Made by a program: the position numbers and the translations under genes
The notes under the pieces: model-generated
What the model was told of the DNA's origin: nothing
Database searches by the model: none
What the model saw: the letters and a program-made list of their open reading frames with translations, nothing else
Shown here: piece by piece, positions 23,599-32,236 of the stretch
Layout of the letters: every line of letters begins with the position of its first letter
Position numbering within the stretch: position 1 is the stretch's first letter
Source of the DNA: Candidatus Helarchaeota archaeon
GTDB taxonomy: Archaea; Asgardarchaeota; Lokiarchaeia; Helarchaeales; HEL-GB-A
Assembly: GCA_013375455.1 (NCBI GenBank)
Contig: JABXJT010000011.1
Location: 1-64,000 of the forward strand
Direction of reading: 5' to 3'
Length of the DNA stretch: 64,000 nucleotides

Positions 23599-26500
23599 GG
23601 ACCGCTTCCTCCTTCCTTTTCTCCTCATCTTCAATCAGGTAAGTTTGTATCATTGAATTTAGCTGATCAGTCGTGAAATGCCGTGCCGTAATTGCATTAA
23701 CAGGGCATTCTACCGAGCAAGTACCACAGCCTTTGCACATCGCTTGGATAATTCGCGATTTTTCCTCTATGAGGGTTACATTTTCAAATGGTTTTTCAAT
23801 TTTATAACGCTCTATGGCTTTATAGGGGCATACTTCTTCACATCTTCCACAGGCAATACATTTTGTTTCATCAATTACCATTGTGATTCCTGGGGTGACG
23901 ATTTTTCCTTTAGCTAACAGAGCGCAAGCTCGCGCCGCGGCTCCAGTTGCTTGAGATACGCATTCTTCAATTGATTTTGGCCATTGCGCTGTACCACAGA
24001 GGAATACGCCATCTGTAGCAAAATCTAGAGGACGTAATTTTACGTGTGCTTCTAAAAAGAATGGTGGAATCCCGCGCATCACTGGGACTTTTAAGAATTG
24101 AGAAATCTCTTCAACACCATCGGGTGGAATTAAGGGGGTTGCCAATACAATCATATCAGCATCTATTCTCGTAACATTACCTGTTAGAACATTTTGAAAT
24201 TCAACTAACAATCTATCATTTTTTTCCATCACTGTTGGAGGATTCTCCAAAGAATAGCGCGTGAAAAGAACTTCCTGTCTCACATCACGATATAACTCTT
24301 CTGCTTCCTTTCCTGCCATTTGAATATCTCTATAAAGAATCGTGATATTTACATCGGGATTTTGTTCCTTAAGGAAATGGGCATTTTTTATTGAGCTAAA
24401 ACAGCATATTTTTGAACAATAGGTAAATTCCCCCTCATCTAGCCTAGCATTTGCACATAAAATCATCACTACATCTTTCAAATCGTTTATTGCATTCTTT
24501 TTTAATTTTTCTTCCAATTCTAATTGAGTAACTACATTGGGAAGCGTTCCATAACCAAAAACTCCTTCAGGTTTTAATTCATTAGCACCTGACGCAACGA
24601 TTATTGCCCCTATCTCTACTTTCTGTAATTCGTCTTGTTGTATAATTTCCACGTCATAATTACCTACGTAGCCATCGACTTTCAATAATTTTGCATTAAC
24701 AAATACCTTAATCCGTTCTTCTTCTTCTATTTGTAATTTTAATTTTCCTAAAAGGTCTGCCGCAACTTGGTTAGATGGAAAAATTTTATTTAAGTTCCTT
24801 AAAAGTCCTCCTAACTCAGGTTCTCGCTCTACGATATATGCATCAAATCCCTCCCTCGCGACATTCAAAGCTGCGGACATCCCCGAAACGCCTCCCCCGA
24901 TAATCAATGCTTTTTTAATAACAGATAATTCGCCTGGTTGTTGAGGTTTCAAACGTCGACTTTTAGCAATGGTCATTCGAATGAGATCTATGGCCTTTTG
25001 GGTTGCTGACTCCGGTTCAAACATATGCACCCATGAGCATTGGTCCCGGATATTCACCAACTCGAATAAATAGGGATTAAGACCTCCCTCACGACAGGTC
25101 AATGCGAAGAGTGGTTCATGAGTGCGAGGAGTACAAGAAGCAACGATGAATCTATTTAAATCGTATTCAGCAATCATTTCTTTGATTCTTTCTTGAGAAT
25201 CACTCGAGCAAGAATATAAATTTGCTTCTGCAATTACCACGTTGGGAACTTTTTTGAGGTATTCAATTACCTCAGGAATATTTACTGTAGCAGCGATGTT
25301 AATGCCACAGTGACAGACCATTACCCCGATTCTGGGATCATCATCTTGTTTGACTTCCTTTTCAGGGACATCAAATGTCATTTCTTTTGCTAGAGTTCCT
25401 CTTACGGGTGCCAATAATTCTGCAACTTTCCCGGCTGCAGAGCTCGCATCTGCTACAGATTCTGGAATGTCTTTTGGAGCTTGACCGTATCCACAAATAA
25501 ATATTCCAGGCCTGTTAGTTTCTGAAGGTGCTAATTCTGAAAGCTCTTTATAGAAGCCTCTATGATCGATCTCAATCCCAAGAATCTTTGCTAATTCGTC
25601 AGTACCTTTCGAAGGAACCAGGGCAGTAGCCAGCACGACTAAATTGGCACGAAACTCTACTGATTCCCCATTCTCCATATCTTCATAATATACAATTAAG
25701 TCTTGAGTTTCAGGATCTTCTTCAATCAGTGAAACGCGTCCGTCAACATATTTCACGCCATATTCCTTTTGGGCACGTTGAATGAATTCATTGAAACCTT
25801 TTCCATATGACCTAACATCACTCTTAAAGACTACGCATTCAACATCGGGCGCATGTTCCTTCGTGATTATACATTCTTTCGCAAGGTACATGCAACACAC
25901 GCTTGAACAATAGGGAACGCCTTCCTTCGCATTCCGGGATCCGACACAGGATACAAGCGCGATTGTATGAGGATGCGTCTGATCTGAAGGTCGCAAGATC
26001 TCTCCCCGATAAGGGCCTGATGCACACATAATCCGTTCAAATTCCAAGCCTGTTACTACATTCGGGTACTGATAGCCATATCGAGGGATTTTCCCAGCAT
26101 CATATTGTTCAAATCCAGTAACTACAACAATGGAACCTACCCGAATGTTTCTATATTCGGGTTTCATTTCATAATCAATTGCCCCAACGTCACATTGCTT
26201 TTTACATGTCCCACATTTTCCTTTTGTTAAATAAAGACATGTTTCAGGATCAATTAAGTAAACGGGAGGAACCGCTTGTGGAAATGGAATGTAAATTGCA
26301 GTGCGTGTCTTAAGCCCCATATTAAATTCATCAGGGATTTTTAATAATTTTTCAGCTGGGCATTTCTCTGTACACTGTCCGCAACCTTTACATTTTGTTT
26401 CATCGACGTAGCGTGGTTTCTTCAGCACTGTGACTTCAAAATTACCAGCTTCACCCTCAACTTTGGTCACCTCATGATACGTAAGCAGTTCAATATTTGG

Positions 26501-26722
26501 GTGGCGGAAAACCTCCACCATTTTAGGTGCCAAAATACATAGTGAGCAATCATTAGTCGGGAAAGTCTTATCGAGTTGTGCCATTCGGCCTCCAACGGCC
26601 GGGGATTTTTCAATTAAATATACCCGAAATCCTAACTCCGCTAAATCCAGAGCGGCTTGGATCCCAGCAACTCCACCGCCAATGACCATGGCAGCGCCAA
26701 CGCGTTCATCAAACTTACTCAT
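23591..26722 (-). CDS. hdrA: double HdrA-type flavoprotein, Cys form (1043 aa)
   Basis: HdrA is the flavin subunit of heterodisulfide-reductase complexes and the site of electron bifurcation. Here two units are fused. Unit 1 (about 1-440): FAD motif VIGGGVAGIQAALDLAELG, NDCSLCILAPKMVEV, ferredoxin CKGCGQCTEKCPAEK. Unit 2 (about 465-1043): VCHCGINIAATVNIPEVI, a second FAD motif IIGGGVSGMSAALNVAREG, and C-terminal CIACGRCEEVCPYKAI and CKGCGTCSVECPVNAI. Unit 2 has lost the Cys-rich loop of unit 1 (NKIFPSNQVAADLL instead), so the flavin sites are not equivalent. The start overlaps the CCG gene by four bases. Confidence 0.9.
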   Translation of the reverse strand: MSKFDERVGAAMVIGGGVAGIQAALDLAELGFRVYLIEKSPAVGGRMAQLDKTFPTNDCSLCILAPKMVEVFRHPNIELLTYHEVTKVEGEAGNFEVTVLKKPRYVDETKCKGCGQCTEKCPAEKLLKIPDEFNMGLKTRTAIYIPFPQAVPPVYLIDPETCLYLTKGKCGTCKKQCDVGAIDYEMKPEYRNIRVGSIVVVTGFEQYDAGKIPRYGYQYPNVVTGLEFERIMCASGPYRGEILRPSDQTHPHTIALVSCVGSRNAKEGVPYCSSVCCMYLAKECIITKEHAPDVECVVFKSDVRSYGKGFNEFIQRAQKEYGVKYVDGRVSLIEEDPETQDLIVYYEDMENGESVEFRANLVVLATALVPSKGTDELAKILGIEIDHRGFYKELSELAPSETNRPGIFICGYGQAPKDIPESVADASSAAGKVAELLAPVRGTLAKEMTFDVPEKEVKQDDDPRIGVMVCHCGINIAATVNIPEVIEYLKKVPNVVIAEANLYSCSSDSQERIKEMIAEYDLNRFIVASCTPRTHEPLFALTCREGGLNPYLFELVNIRDQCSWVHMFEPESATQKAIDLIRMTIAKSRRLKPQQPGELSVIKKALIIGGGVSGMSAALNVAREGFDAYIVEREPELGGLLRNLNKIFPSNQVAADLLGKLKLQIEEEERIKVFVNAKLLKVDGYVGNYDVEIIQQDELQKVEIGAIIVASGANELKPEGVFGYGTLPNVVTQLELEEKLKKNAINDLKDVVMILCANARLDEGEFTYCSKICCFSSIKNAHFLKEQNPDVNITILYRDIQMAGKEAEELYRDVRQEVLFTRYSLENPPTVMEKNDRLLVEFQNVLTGNVTRIDADMIVLATPLIPPDGVEEISQFLKVPVMRGIPPFFLEAHVKLRPLDFATDGVFLCGTAQWPKSIEECVSQATGAAARACALLAKGKIVTPGITMVIDETKCIACGRCEEVCPYKAIERYKIEKPFENVTLIEEKSRIIQAMCKGCGTCSVECPVNAITARHFTTDQLNSMIQTYLIEDEEKRKEEAVHE

Positions 26723-27879
26723 AATAATCCCATTGCTTCTGCTATGAGAGTCACGATATCTTGCACTTCAACGTTGATACGTTCCAATTCAGAACTCTTT
26801 TTTTCCGTCAGAGTGCAATTAAAATGGATTTGACATTTTGAACAAGTGGTAATCAAGTAATCCGCCGTTTTTTCAGCTTCTTTCAGCCTATCGATGCGGA
26901 TTGCCTTGGTAAAGTCATTACAATAATTGAATGCGCTCACACCGCAACAGAGAGAGCTTTCACGAATCCTCTCCATCTCTCTGAATTTCACGCCAATTCC
27001 TTCTAAAGCTTTAAGAAGCTTGCGTGGGGCATCATATTCACCCATGTGTCTCCCTAACCTGCAGGGATCATGGTACGTCACATTTTTGGAAATCTCTTTC
27101 TCAAACTTTAGCACGCCTTTATCCAGTTGCTCAGCTAAAAATTGGGTAATGTGCATCACTTTGAATGGAAGTTCGCCAAATAATTCCTTATAATCTATCG
27201 CCAAGGTGCGATAATCTTCTGCACAGGAGGTGATGACAAGTTTTACACCTGCTTTATTGATTAAATACGCGTTATATTTGGCCAATTTTTTGAAGGTTTC
27301 GTAATCTCCTTGCCAAAGAACATCATGGCCGCTACATTTTGCATTATCTAACAGGACTAGCGGCTTTTCTAGCAATTTATCGAGAATTAAAATTGAACTC
27401 TTCGCGATTTTTGCGAAGTCCATTCCAATATCATCAAAGTACGTGCCAAGGATGGCAAGGCATCCTGGAAAATAAGCAATTTCCCCAGTAGTTTCCAATT
27501 GGACATTGTCAGGAATGTAATCCCTTGGGAATTTTGGAAACACTTGCTCCTTTGCGAGAATGTTGGAAACATTTGAAACAAAACAATCATGAGTTTCCTC
27601 GACGCGGAACCCTTTATTAAATAATTCAATACGTACCTGACGAATAAATTCCCCAAAATTCACGTTCTGGGGGCATCGAGCCAAACAATAATTGCAGGTC
27701 AGGCATGCGAGTAAATTATTTTTCTTAAGTATTTCTTGCGGGTTCGGGTTATTTAATAAATCATAAATTATTGCACGAGGTGAAAATTCTTGCGTATAAG
27801 AAACTGGACAGCAACCTGTACAAGTACCACATTGATAACAATAACTGACCCGTTTCTTAATTTCATTGCTCGTTATCAT
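26719..27879 (-). CDS. HdrD/HdrBC-like CCG-domain iron-sulfur protein
   Basis: Fusion of an HdrC-like ferredoxin (CYQCGTCTGCCPV and CLTCNYCLARCPQ, residues 14-72) with HdrB-like CCG modules. The second CCG module is intact (HDPCRLGR, SLCCGVSAF, TCSKCQIH) and should bind the noncubane [4Fe-4S] cluster used for disulfide chemistry. The first is degenerate: FPGC, then KCSGHD and TSCAED in place of CCG and CxxC. It overlaps both neighbours by four bases, so its product should be stoichiometric with HdrA and the FrhB-like subunit. Confidence 0.87.
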   Translation of the reverse strand: MITSNEIKKRVSYCYQCGTCTGCCPVSYTQEFSPRAIIYDLLNNPNPQEILKKNNLLACLTCNYCLARCPQNVNFGEFIRQVRIELFNKGFRVEETHDCFVSNVSNILAKEQVFPKFPRDYIPDNVQLETTGEIAYFPGCLAILGTYFDDIGMDFAKIAKSSILILDKLLEKPLVLLDNAKCSGHDVLWQGDYETFKKLAKYNAYLINKAGVKLVITSCAEDYRTLAIDYKELFGELPFKVMHITQFLAEQLDKGVLKFEKEISKNVTYHDPCRLGRHMGEYDAPRKLLKALEGIGVKFREMERIRESSLCCGVSAFNYCNDFTKAIRIDRLKEAEKTADYLITTCSKCQIHFNCTLTEKKSSELERINVEVQDIVTLIAEAMGLL

Positions 27880-29402
27880 TGTTCTTCAACCTTCAAAATT
27901 TGGTTTAATGAATTATAATAATAAGGAGGTGATTCGTCTAGAATTTTCTTCAACCCCTTAAAATTACGCTTTCTCTTCCCCTTTGCGAGTTTCTCAATTA
28001 ATGGTGTTCCAAAAGGCTTATCCGCAGGGATATCTTTTACTTTAAAGTATTTCTCCTTTAAAGCATTATTATAAAGCATTTCACCTTGTTCTGATCTAAC
28101 AACGACTGTAGACCATCCGGGGCCTGATCCAATTGAACCACATGAAATATCCGCCAACTCATTTGTTAGATCGACGCAATAATGACAAGCATGCCGTGCT
28201 AGAGAGGTAACTTCTTTAATTGGAACATCTACCGCATTTTTCTCCAAATCATAAACAAAAAACTTACCTTTATTAATATCCATTTTGGAAACATTAGTAA
28301 TTGGTGTATTACAAACCTCCTCTGAGATTTTAACTACATTCTCATAGGAGAAAGTTTCCATGCAAAAAATTCCAATAACGTACTCAATGCTACCCCAAAC
28401 ATCCTCAAATATATTGGAGTAGACTTGGTATTTGCGCATTGCTTGAACTTGACAAGGTGTTCCAACGAACGCCAACTTTCTAAATCCAAATTGGGAGGCT
28501 TCATTGAATGCCACTAAATTTGGAGATACTGCGTATTTGGTACCAGATGCTTCAAGAAGTTCATCAATATTTGAAACTATTACGGCGTTCGTATCCCACG
28601 AATTTGGCTGTCTTTTTGCGACGACTGCTCCATGTATCTCACTTTTTTCCAAAAGGTACTGTAAAAATGTAGTAACCATCCCTCCATCCTGACAGACCGC
28701 CTTAATTTCATCGTTGGCAGTCTGGGCCGATTTGAGTATTCTGTACGGTCCAATTGGTTGGACATCTAAATCCTGAAAGAAGCTCTCTTGAGGGCCTGAA
28801 ACATGTGTTTTCAGGATATTTAATGGCATGAGAGTTCTAGGACAATGATAATTGCAAAGTCCACAGTGAATGCATTTCTCTTCATCAATAATGGGCTTGT
28901 CACCCGCAATAGTTATTGCTTCTACTGGACAAACCGCTTTACACGCACCACATAGGCAGCAAAGATGTGAATCAACTATTATTTGGATTGGATCATAAAC
29001 CGATCGGAGATTCCAAGGTGAGATTAAATCCAATTCTAATTTTTCTTTATTTTTTGTTATGATAGATTTAATTCCGTATATCATCTTATCTTGGTCTCGT
29101 AACTCCAACCAGCCTTCATTTTGAAGCGCAAGAATGTGCATCATGACTGTGAATTCAGTGAGTTTTAAATCACTCACAAGTTGTGAAACTGAGGCAGATC
29201 CTCTTGATTGGATGTACAGTAAAACCTGGTATTTTTCTGTTTCCATTACCATAATTCTATCAGTAATGCTTTCTATATGCTCTAATTTCAGCTTGTCTGC
29301 ATTTTCAATGGCAAACTGATTTTCCAGAAGCGAACGAACAAATAGGCTCCCTGCATACGCCTCAGTTACTGCATCCATTAACTCTTTTGTCAATTGAGTC
29401 AT
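27876..29402 (-). CDS. FrhB-like F420/flavin subunit with N-terminal winged helix
   Basis: A 508-residue fusion. Residues about 45-115 (YQVLLYIQSRGSASVSQLV...LQNEGWLEL) form a MarR/ArsR-like winged helix. Residues 140-200 hold two [4Fe-4S] ferredoxin motifs (CCLCGACKAVCPVEAI, CIHCGLCNYHCPRTL). The rest is the FrhB/FdhB domain of F420-dependent enzymes: CQDGGMVTTFLQYLLE, FVGTPCQVQAM, IGIFCMETFSYENV, HACHYCVDLTNELADIS. FrhB binds FAD and exchanges hydride with F420. A DNA-binding domain on such a subunit is unusual. GGAGG precedes the start, inside the mvhD 3' structure. Confidence 0.85.
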   Translation of the reverse strand: MTQLTKELMDAVTEAYAGSLFVRSLLENQFAIENADKLKLEHIESITDRIMVMETEKYQVLLYIQSRGSASVSQLVSDLKLTEFTVMMHILALQNEGWLELRDQDKMIYGIKSIITKNKEKLELDLISPWNLRSVYDPIQIIVDSHLCCLCGACKAVCPVEAITIAGDKPIIDEEKCIHCGLCNYHCPRTLMPLNILKTHVSGPQESFFQDLDVQPIGPYRILKSAQTANDEIKAVCQDGGMVTTFLQYLLEKSEIHGAVVAKRQPNSWDTNAVIVSNIDELLEASGTKYAVSPNLVAFNEASQFGFRKLAFVGTPCQVQAMRKYQVYSNIFEDVWGSIEYVIGIFCMETFSYENVVKISEEVCNTPITNVSKMDINKGKFFVYDLEKNAVDVPIKEVTSLARHACHYCVDLTNELADISCGSIGSGPGWSTVVVRSEQGEMLYNNALKEKYFKVKDIPADKPFGTPLIEKLAKGKRKRNFKGLKKILDESPPYYYNSLNQILKVEEQ

Positions 29403-29442
29403 GCTTTACCTCCTTTATTCAAAGAGGATTTCAATTGCTACT

Positions 29443-29518
29443 GATTATTTACCCTTTGCGTTCAAGGGTTGTCCTCTCGAACCTCGACCTTTTCATTCGA
29501 GAATCATACTAAATAATC
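29443..29518 (-). promoter_or_regulatory. candidate SECIS after the Sec-containing mvhD
   Basis: Minus-strand RNA between mvhD and the FrhB-like gene. The first 9 bases, GATTATTTA (29518-29510), pair perfectly with TAAATAATC (29451-29443). Inside, ATGA (29507-29504) is followed by TTCTCGA (29503-29497), which pairs with TCGAGAG (29480-29474), then GA (29473-29472). This is an AUGA/GA core with a seven-pair helix and an A-rich 16-base loop, as in eukaryote-like SECIS. A second hairpin CCCTT/AAGGG (29468-29452) sits beside it. Confidence 0.55.
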
Positions 29519-29925
29519 TAATTTCTAAGTGGGTTGGGGCCGATTTTCTCCAACTTTTCCATTGTATCACCAACCGCTTCAAGGAATCGGTTGAATTCTG
29601 CTGCTCCACATTCATATAAATTTACTCTCCGTCCATCCAGCCCAATTCGATCCAATACGCGTTTCACGAAATCGATTCGCATTTGGGCTTTGATATTTCC
29701 ATTATTGAAATCACACTCGCCGATATGTCATGAAATTATCATGACTGCATCAGCTCCATTTCTCAGGGAATGGAGGAGATGATATGCATCGACCCGACCT
29801 GTGCATCGCACTCGAATAATCCGAATATCCGTCGGATACTTATTTCGAGTGGTTCCGGTTAGATCAGCAGCCCCGTACCCTCATTTATTACAGGCAAAGG
29901 CTACTACTCTATATTCATTTTCCAT
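29518..29925 (-). CDS. mvhD: MvhD-like iron-sulfur subunit with two selenocysteines
   Basis: Reading through two in-frame TGA codons gives a 135-residue MvhD. FACNKUGYGAADLTG (U15, TGA at 29883-29881) and MIISUHIGECDFNNG (U66, TGA at 29730-29728) align with FLCNWCGYAGADLAG and LVCGCHIGDCHY of the Cys paralog in the same operon. The rest (RIIRVRCTGRVDAYHLLHSLRNGADA, RVNLYECGAAEFNRF) is standard. Both TGAs fall exactly on cluster-ligand positions and the frame is otherwise open, so selenocysteine explains them better than decay. Related VhuD proteins of methanogens are known selenoproteins. ATG start; TAG stop. Confidence 0.88.
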
Positions 29926-29961
29926 TTATCTTCCCTTCTTCGGAAAGAGTTATTATATATG

Positions 29962-30042
29962 AACACGCCCCGGGGTTGCGTTTCCCCCGCTTTCCATATG
30001 ATCTTTAAATTTTTATCAACATGGGCATTAGTTAGGCGTGTT
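29962..30042 (-). promoter_or_regulatory. structured 3' region of the Sec-containing hdrA (candidate SECIS)
   Basis: From the stop codon, AACACGCC (30042-30035) pairs perfectly with GGCGTGTT (29969-29962). Inside are two hairpins: CCATGTTGAT with ATCATATGG (loop AAAAATTTAAAG, about 30023-29993) and CGGGG/CCCCG (29989-29985 with 29975-29971, loop GAAACGCAA). I could not find a clean AUGA/GA quartet here, so whether this is a SECIS, or whether hdrA shares the one after mvhD, is open. Confidence 0.4.
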
Positions 30043-32033
30043 TATTTAATTAAGGCGTCAATTTCATTTAATAATTGCTCATCTCGATAATATCGGAATG
30101 TAATTGCTCTTGCTGGACAACTTGCTGCACAAACTCCGCATCCCTTGCACGCAATTTCGTCTACGTGGGCAATCCCATCTTCTTCAACTTTAATTGCATT
30201 GAAACTACAGTTACGTTCGCAAGTTCCGCATCCAATACAAAGGATTGAATCCACGATTGGATTGACGAGTTCCAGCCTGAATATTCCTGCTGCTACAAAA
30301 TCGATTGCCATCACCGCTGCCGCTCGTGCAGTGGAAACTGTATATGGAACTGCCATGGGGTTTCTAGCCGTCCCACCAATATACACTCCGCTGGCTTTTG
30401 TTTCAACAGGATTCAAACAAGTGTGAATTTCTTTCAAAAACCCTGAAGGTGCCTTGTCAAGCCCTAGTAAGTCTACAATCCCTTTGGTCTTGGGGTGGGG
30501 AACCATCGCAGTTGATAATATTACCATGTCAAATTCTTCTCGAATAATCTTTCCACGGATGACATCTTCTCCTCGTAACAGGAGATTATGGGTTTCCGGA
30601 TCTTCTCGAATTTCAGCGACTTTACCTTTGAGGAACTTTATTTGTGGATTTTCACCACGAATGCGAGCGTAATATTCCTCTTCATCTTTGGATGTAGCAC
30701 GAATATCTATGTAAAAAATCGACACCTCGATATCATCATACTCTTGCACCAAGAGTTGGGCGTTTTTTATTGCAACTAAGCAACAGACACCGCCCGAGCA
30801 GTAGGCATTCGTCTTCACGTCTCGTGATCCCACACATTGAATCATTGCGATTTTTTTGGGGATCTTTCCATCTGAAATCCGGTAGAGATGTCCTCCAGTT
30901 GGACCTGTAGGGCTAATCAATCGTTCTAATTCAATCTGAGTTAGAACATTATAGAATTTCCCGTATCCGAAATCACCGTGCTTTTGGATATCATAAACTT
31001 CATAACCGGTCGTAATCACGATTGCCCCGACTTCGATGTCTTCATGCCATGGTTCCATCTCGTAATCGACTGCGCCTGCCAAACAATTTTTTTGGCATTG
31101 CTTGCACTTGGTGCAGGCATCCATATCAATGTAGGCCTTCTGGGGAACTGCATTTGGATGAAGGATGTTTATCGCCGTTCTGGTACCTAAACCATAGTTG
31201 AATTCGTTCGGTACTAGAACTGGGCATTTTTCAAGGCATCTTGCACAACCCGTGCATTTTTCCCAGTCGATATAAGTTGGTTTGTGTTCAATCTTCACCT
31301 TGTATTGTCCTGCACTGCCTGTAATATCCTTGATTTCGCAGTAAGTCCGTAATTCAATATTCGGGTGCCTCGCAGTTTCAACCATTTTTGGGGCTAAAAT
31401 TCATATAGCACAATCGTCAGTCGGGAAGGTGCGGTCTAATTGGGCCACTTTTCCCCCGATGCTTGGCAATGCATCCACAAGATAGGCTCTGAAACCTGCA
31501 TTTCCAATTGCTAATGCTGCACTGATTCCACCAATTCCCGCACCAATCACCAAGACCTCTTTAATGACTTCCAACTCTTTTAATGGAACATCATCTAATA
31601 TTATCGCTCTCTCAATCCCAGCTGCCATAAGTGCTTTCGCCTTCTCTGTGGCATCTTCCTTTGTTGATGGATTTACAAAGGAAACCTGTTCTCTTAGATT
31701 CACCATTTGAAAGTAATATTGGCTCAATCCTGCGGATTCAACTAACGCTCTGTAAGTTGGCTCGTGGATTTTCGGCGTGCAAGCCCCTACGACTACCCGA
31801 TTCAAATTGTGGTTGACTATGTCCTCAGCGATCATTTCCTGACCCGGTTCGGAACAGGTAAAAGTTGATGTTTTCGCTAGGACCACGTTGGGCAGGGTTT
31901 TCGTAAATTCTGCGACTTCCTCGACATCTACAATGCCACCGATATTAACGCCTCGTGCCAGTATTTGAAATAAAAACTGGACTCACGCACAAATGTAGAT
32001 GCCTATTCTAGGTTCAATATTTTCCAATGCCAT
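30042..32033 (-). CDS. hdrA: HdrA flavoprotein with two selenocysteines
   Basis: Appears broken by two TGAs but reads as one 663-residue HdrA if both are Sec. U17 (TGA 31985-31983) gives PRIGIYICAU, where HdrA proteins have RIGVxxCHCG. U211 (TGA 31403-31401) gives TDDCAIUILAPKMVE, where the Cys paralog has NDCSLCILAPKMVE; Sec at this second site is known in methanogen HdrA. FAD motif VIGAGIGGISAALAIGNAG, ferredoxin CTGCARCLEKCP and C-terminal CIGCGTCERNCSF and CKGCGVCAASCP are intact. Between U17 and GVNIGG sit about ten extra residues (VQFLFQILAR) encoded by a hairpin. ATG start at 32033; mvhD follows after 116 bases. Confidence 0.87.
31958..31980 (-). promoter_or_regulatory. hairpin directly after the first Sec UGA of hdrA
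   Basis: Two bases after the UGA the mRNA reads CCAGT, a U-U mismatch and UUU, loop AUUUC, then AAA, U, ACUGG: an eight-pair stem with one mismatch. It lies wholly inside a ten-codon insertion not present in the Cys paralog. The position recalls bacterial SECIS placement, but archaeal SECIS elements normally lie in untranslated regions. Confidence 0.4.
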
Positions 32034-32071
32034 ATAAAACACCTATTTCTATCTTTATAATCACCTCTACT

Positions 32072-32236
32072 TTAATGTTGTCCGATTAAGGCGCGTTTTA
32101 CTTGCACCTTTATCTTTTCTTTATTGTACTCTAATTGAGGAGCAATTTTCTGAATCAATTTTGATATTTTTCCGCCAGATACGTTTAATTCTTCCATTAT
32201 TTCCTTAGCAAACTCTTTTAATTGTGCTTTATCCAT
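32072..32236 (-). CDS. 54-residue hypothetical protein upstream of Sec hdrA
   Basis: Short frame MDKAQLKEFAKEIMEELNVS continuing through GGKISKLIQKIAPQL to QVKRALIGQH. ATG at 32236 with GGAG nine bases upstream; stop 38 bases before the hdrA start on the same strand, so it would lead the Hdr operon. It is helical and basic at the C-terminus, with no Cys. It looks coding (good ribosome site, charged amphipathic pattern) but is unrecognised; it could be a small subunit, or a leader peptide tied to regulation. Confidence 0.55.
   Translation of the reverse strand: MDKAQLKEFAKEIMEELNVSGGKISKLIQKIAPQLEYNKEKIKVQVKRALIGQH

Noticed and set aside
29518..29520. TAG at the end of mvhD as a pyrrolysine codon
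   Set aside because: It lies at the normal C-terminal length and no Pyl context or extended homology follows.
29518..29925. mvhD region as non-coding because no long open frame is present
   Set aside because: Reading both TGAs as Sec gives a complete MvhD with all motifs.
31383..32033. HdrA as a frameshifted or decayed pseudogene
   Set aside because: The two stops are both TGA, in the same frame, exactly at motif Cys positions; the frame is otherwise open and conserved.
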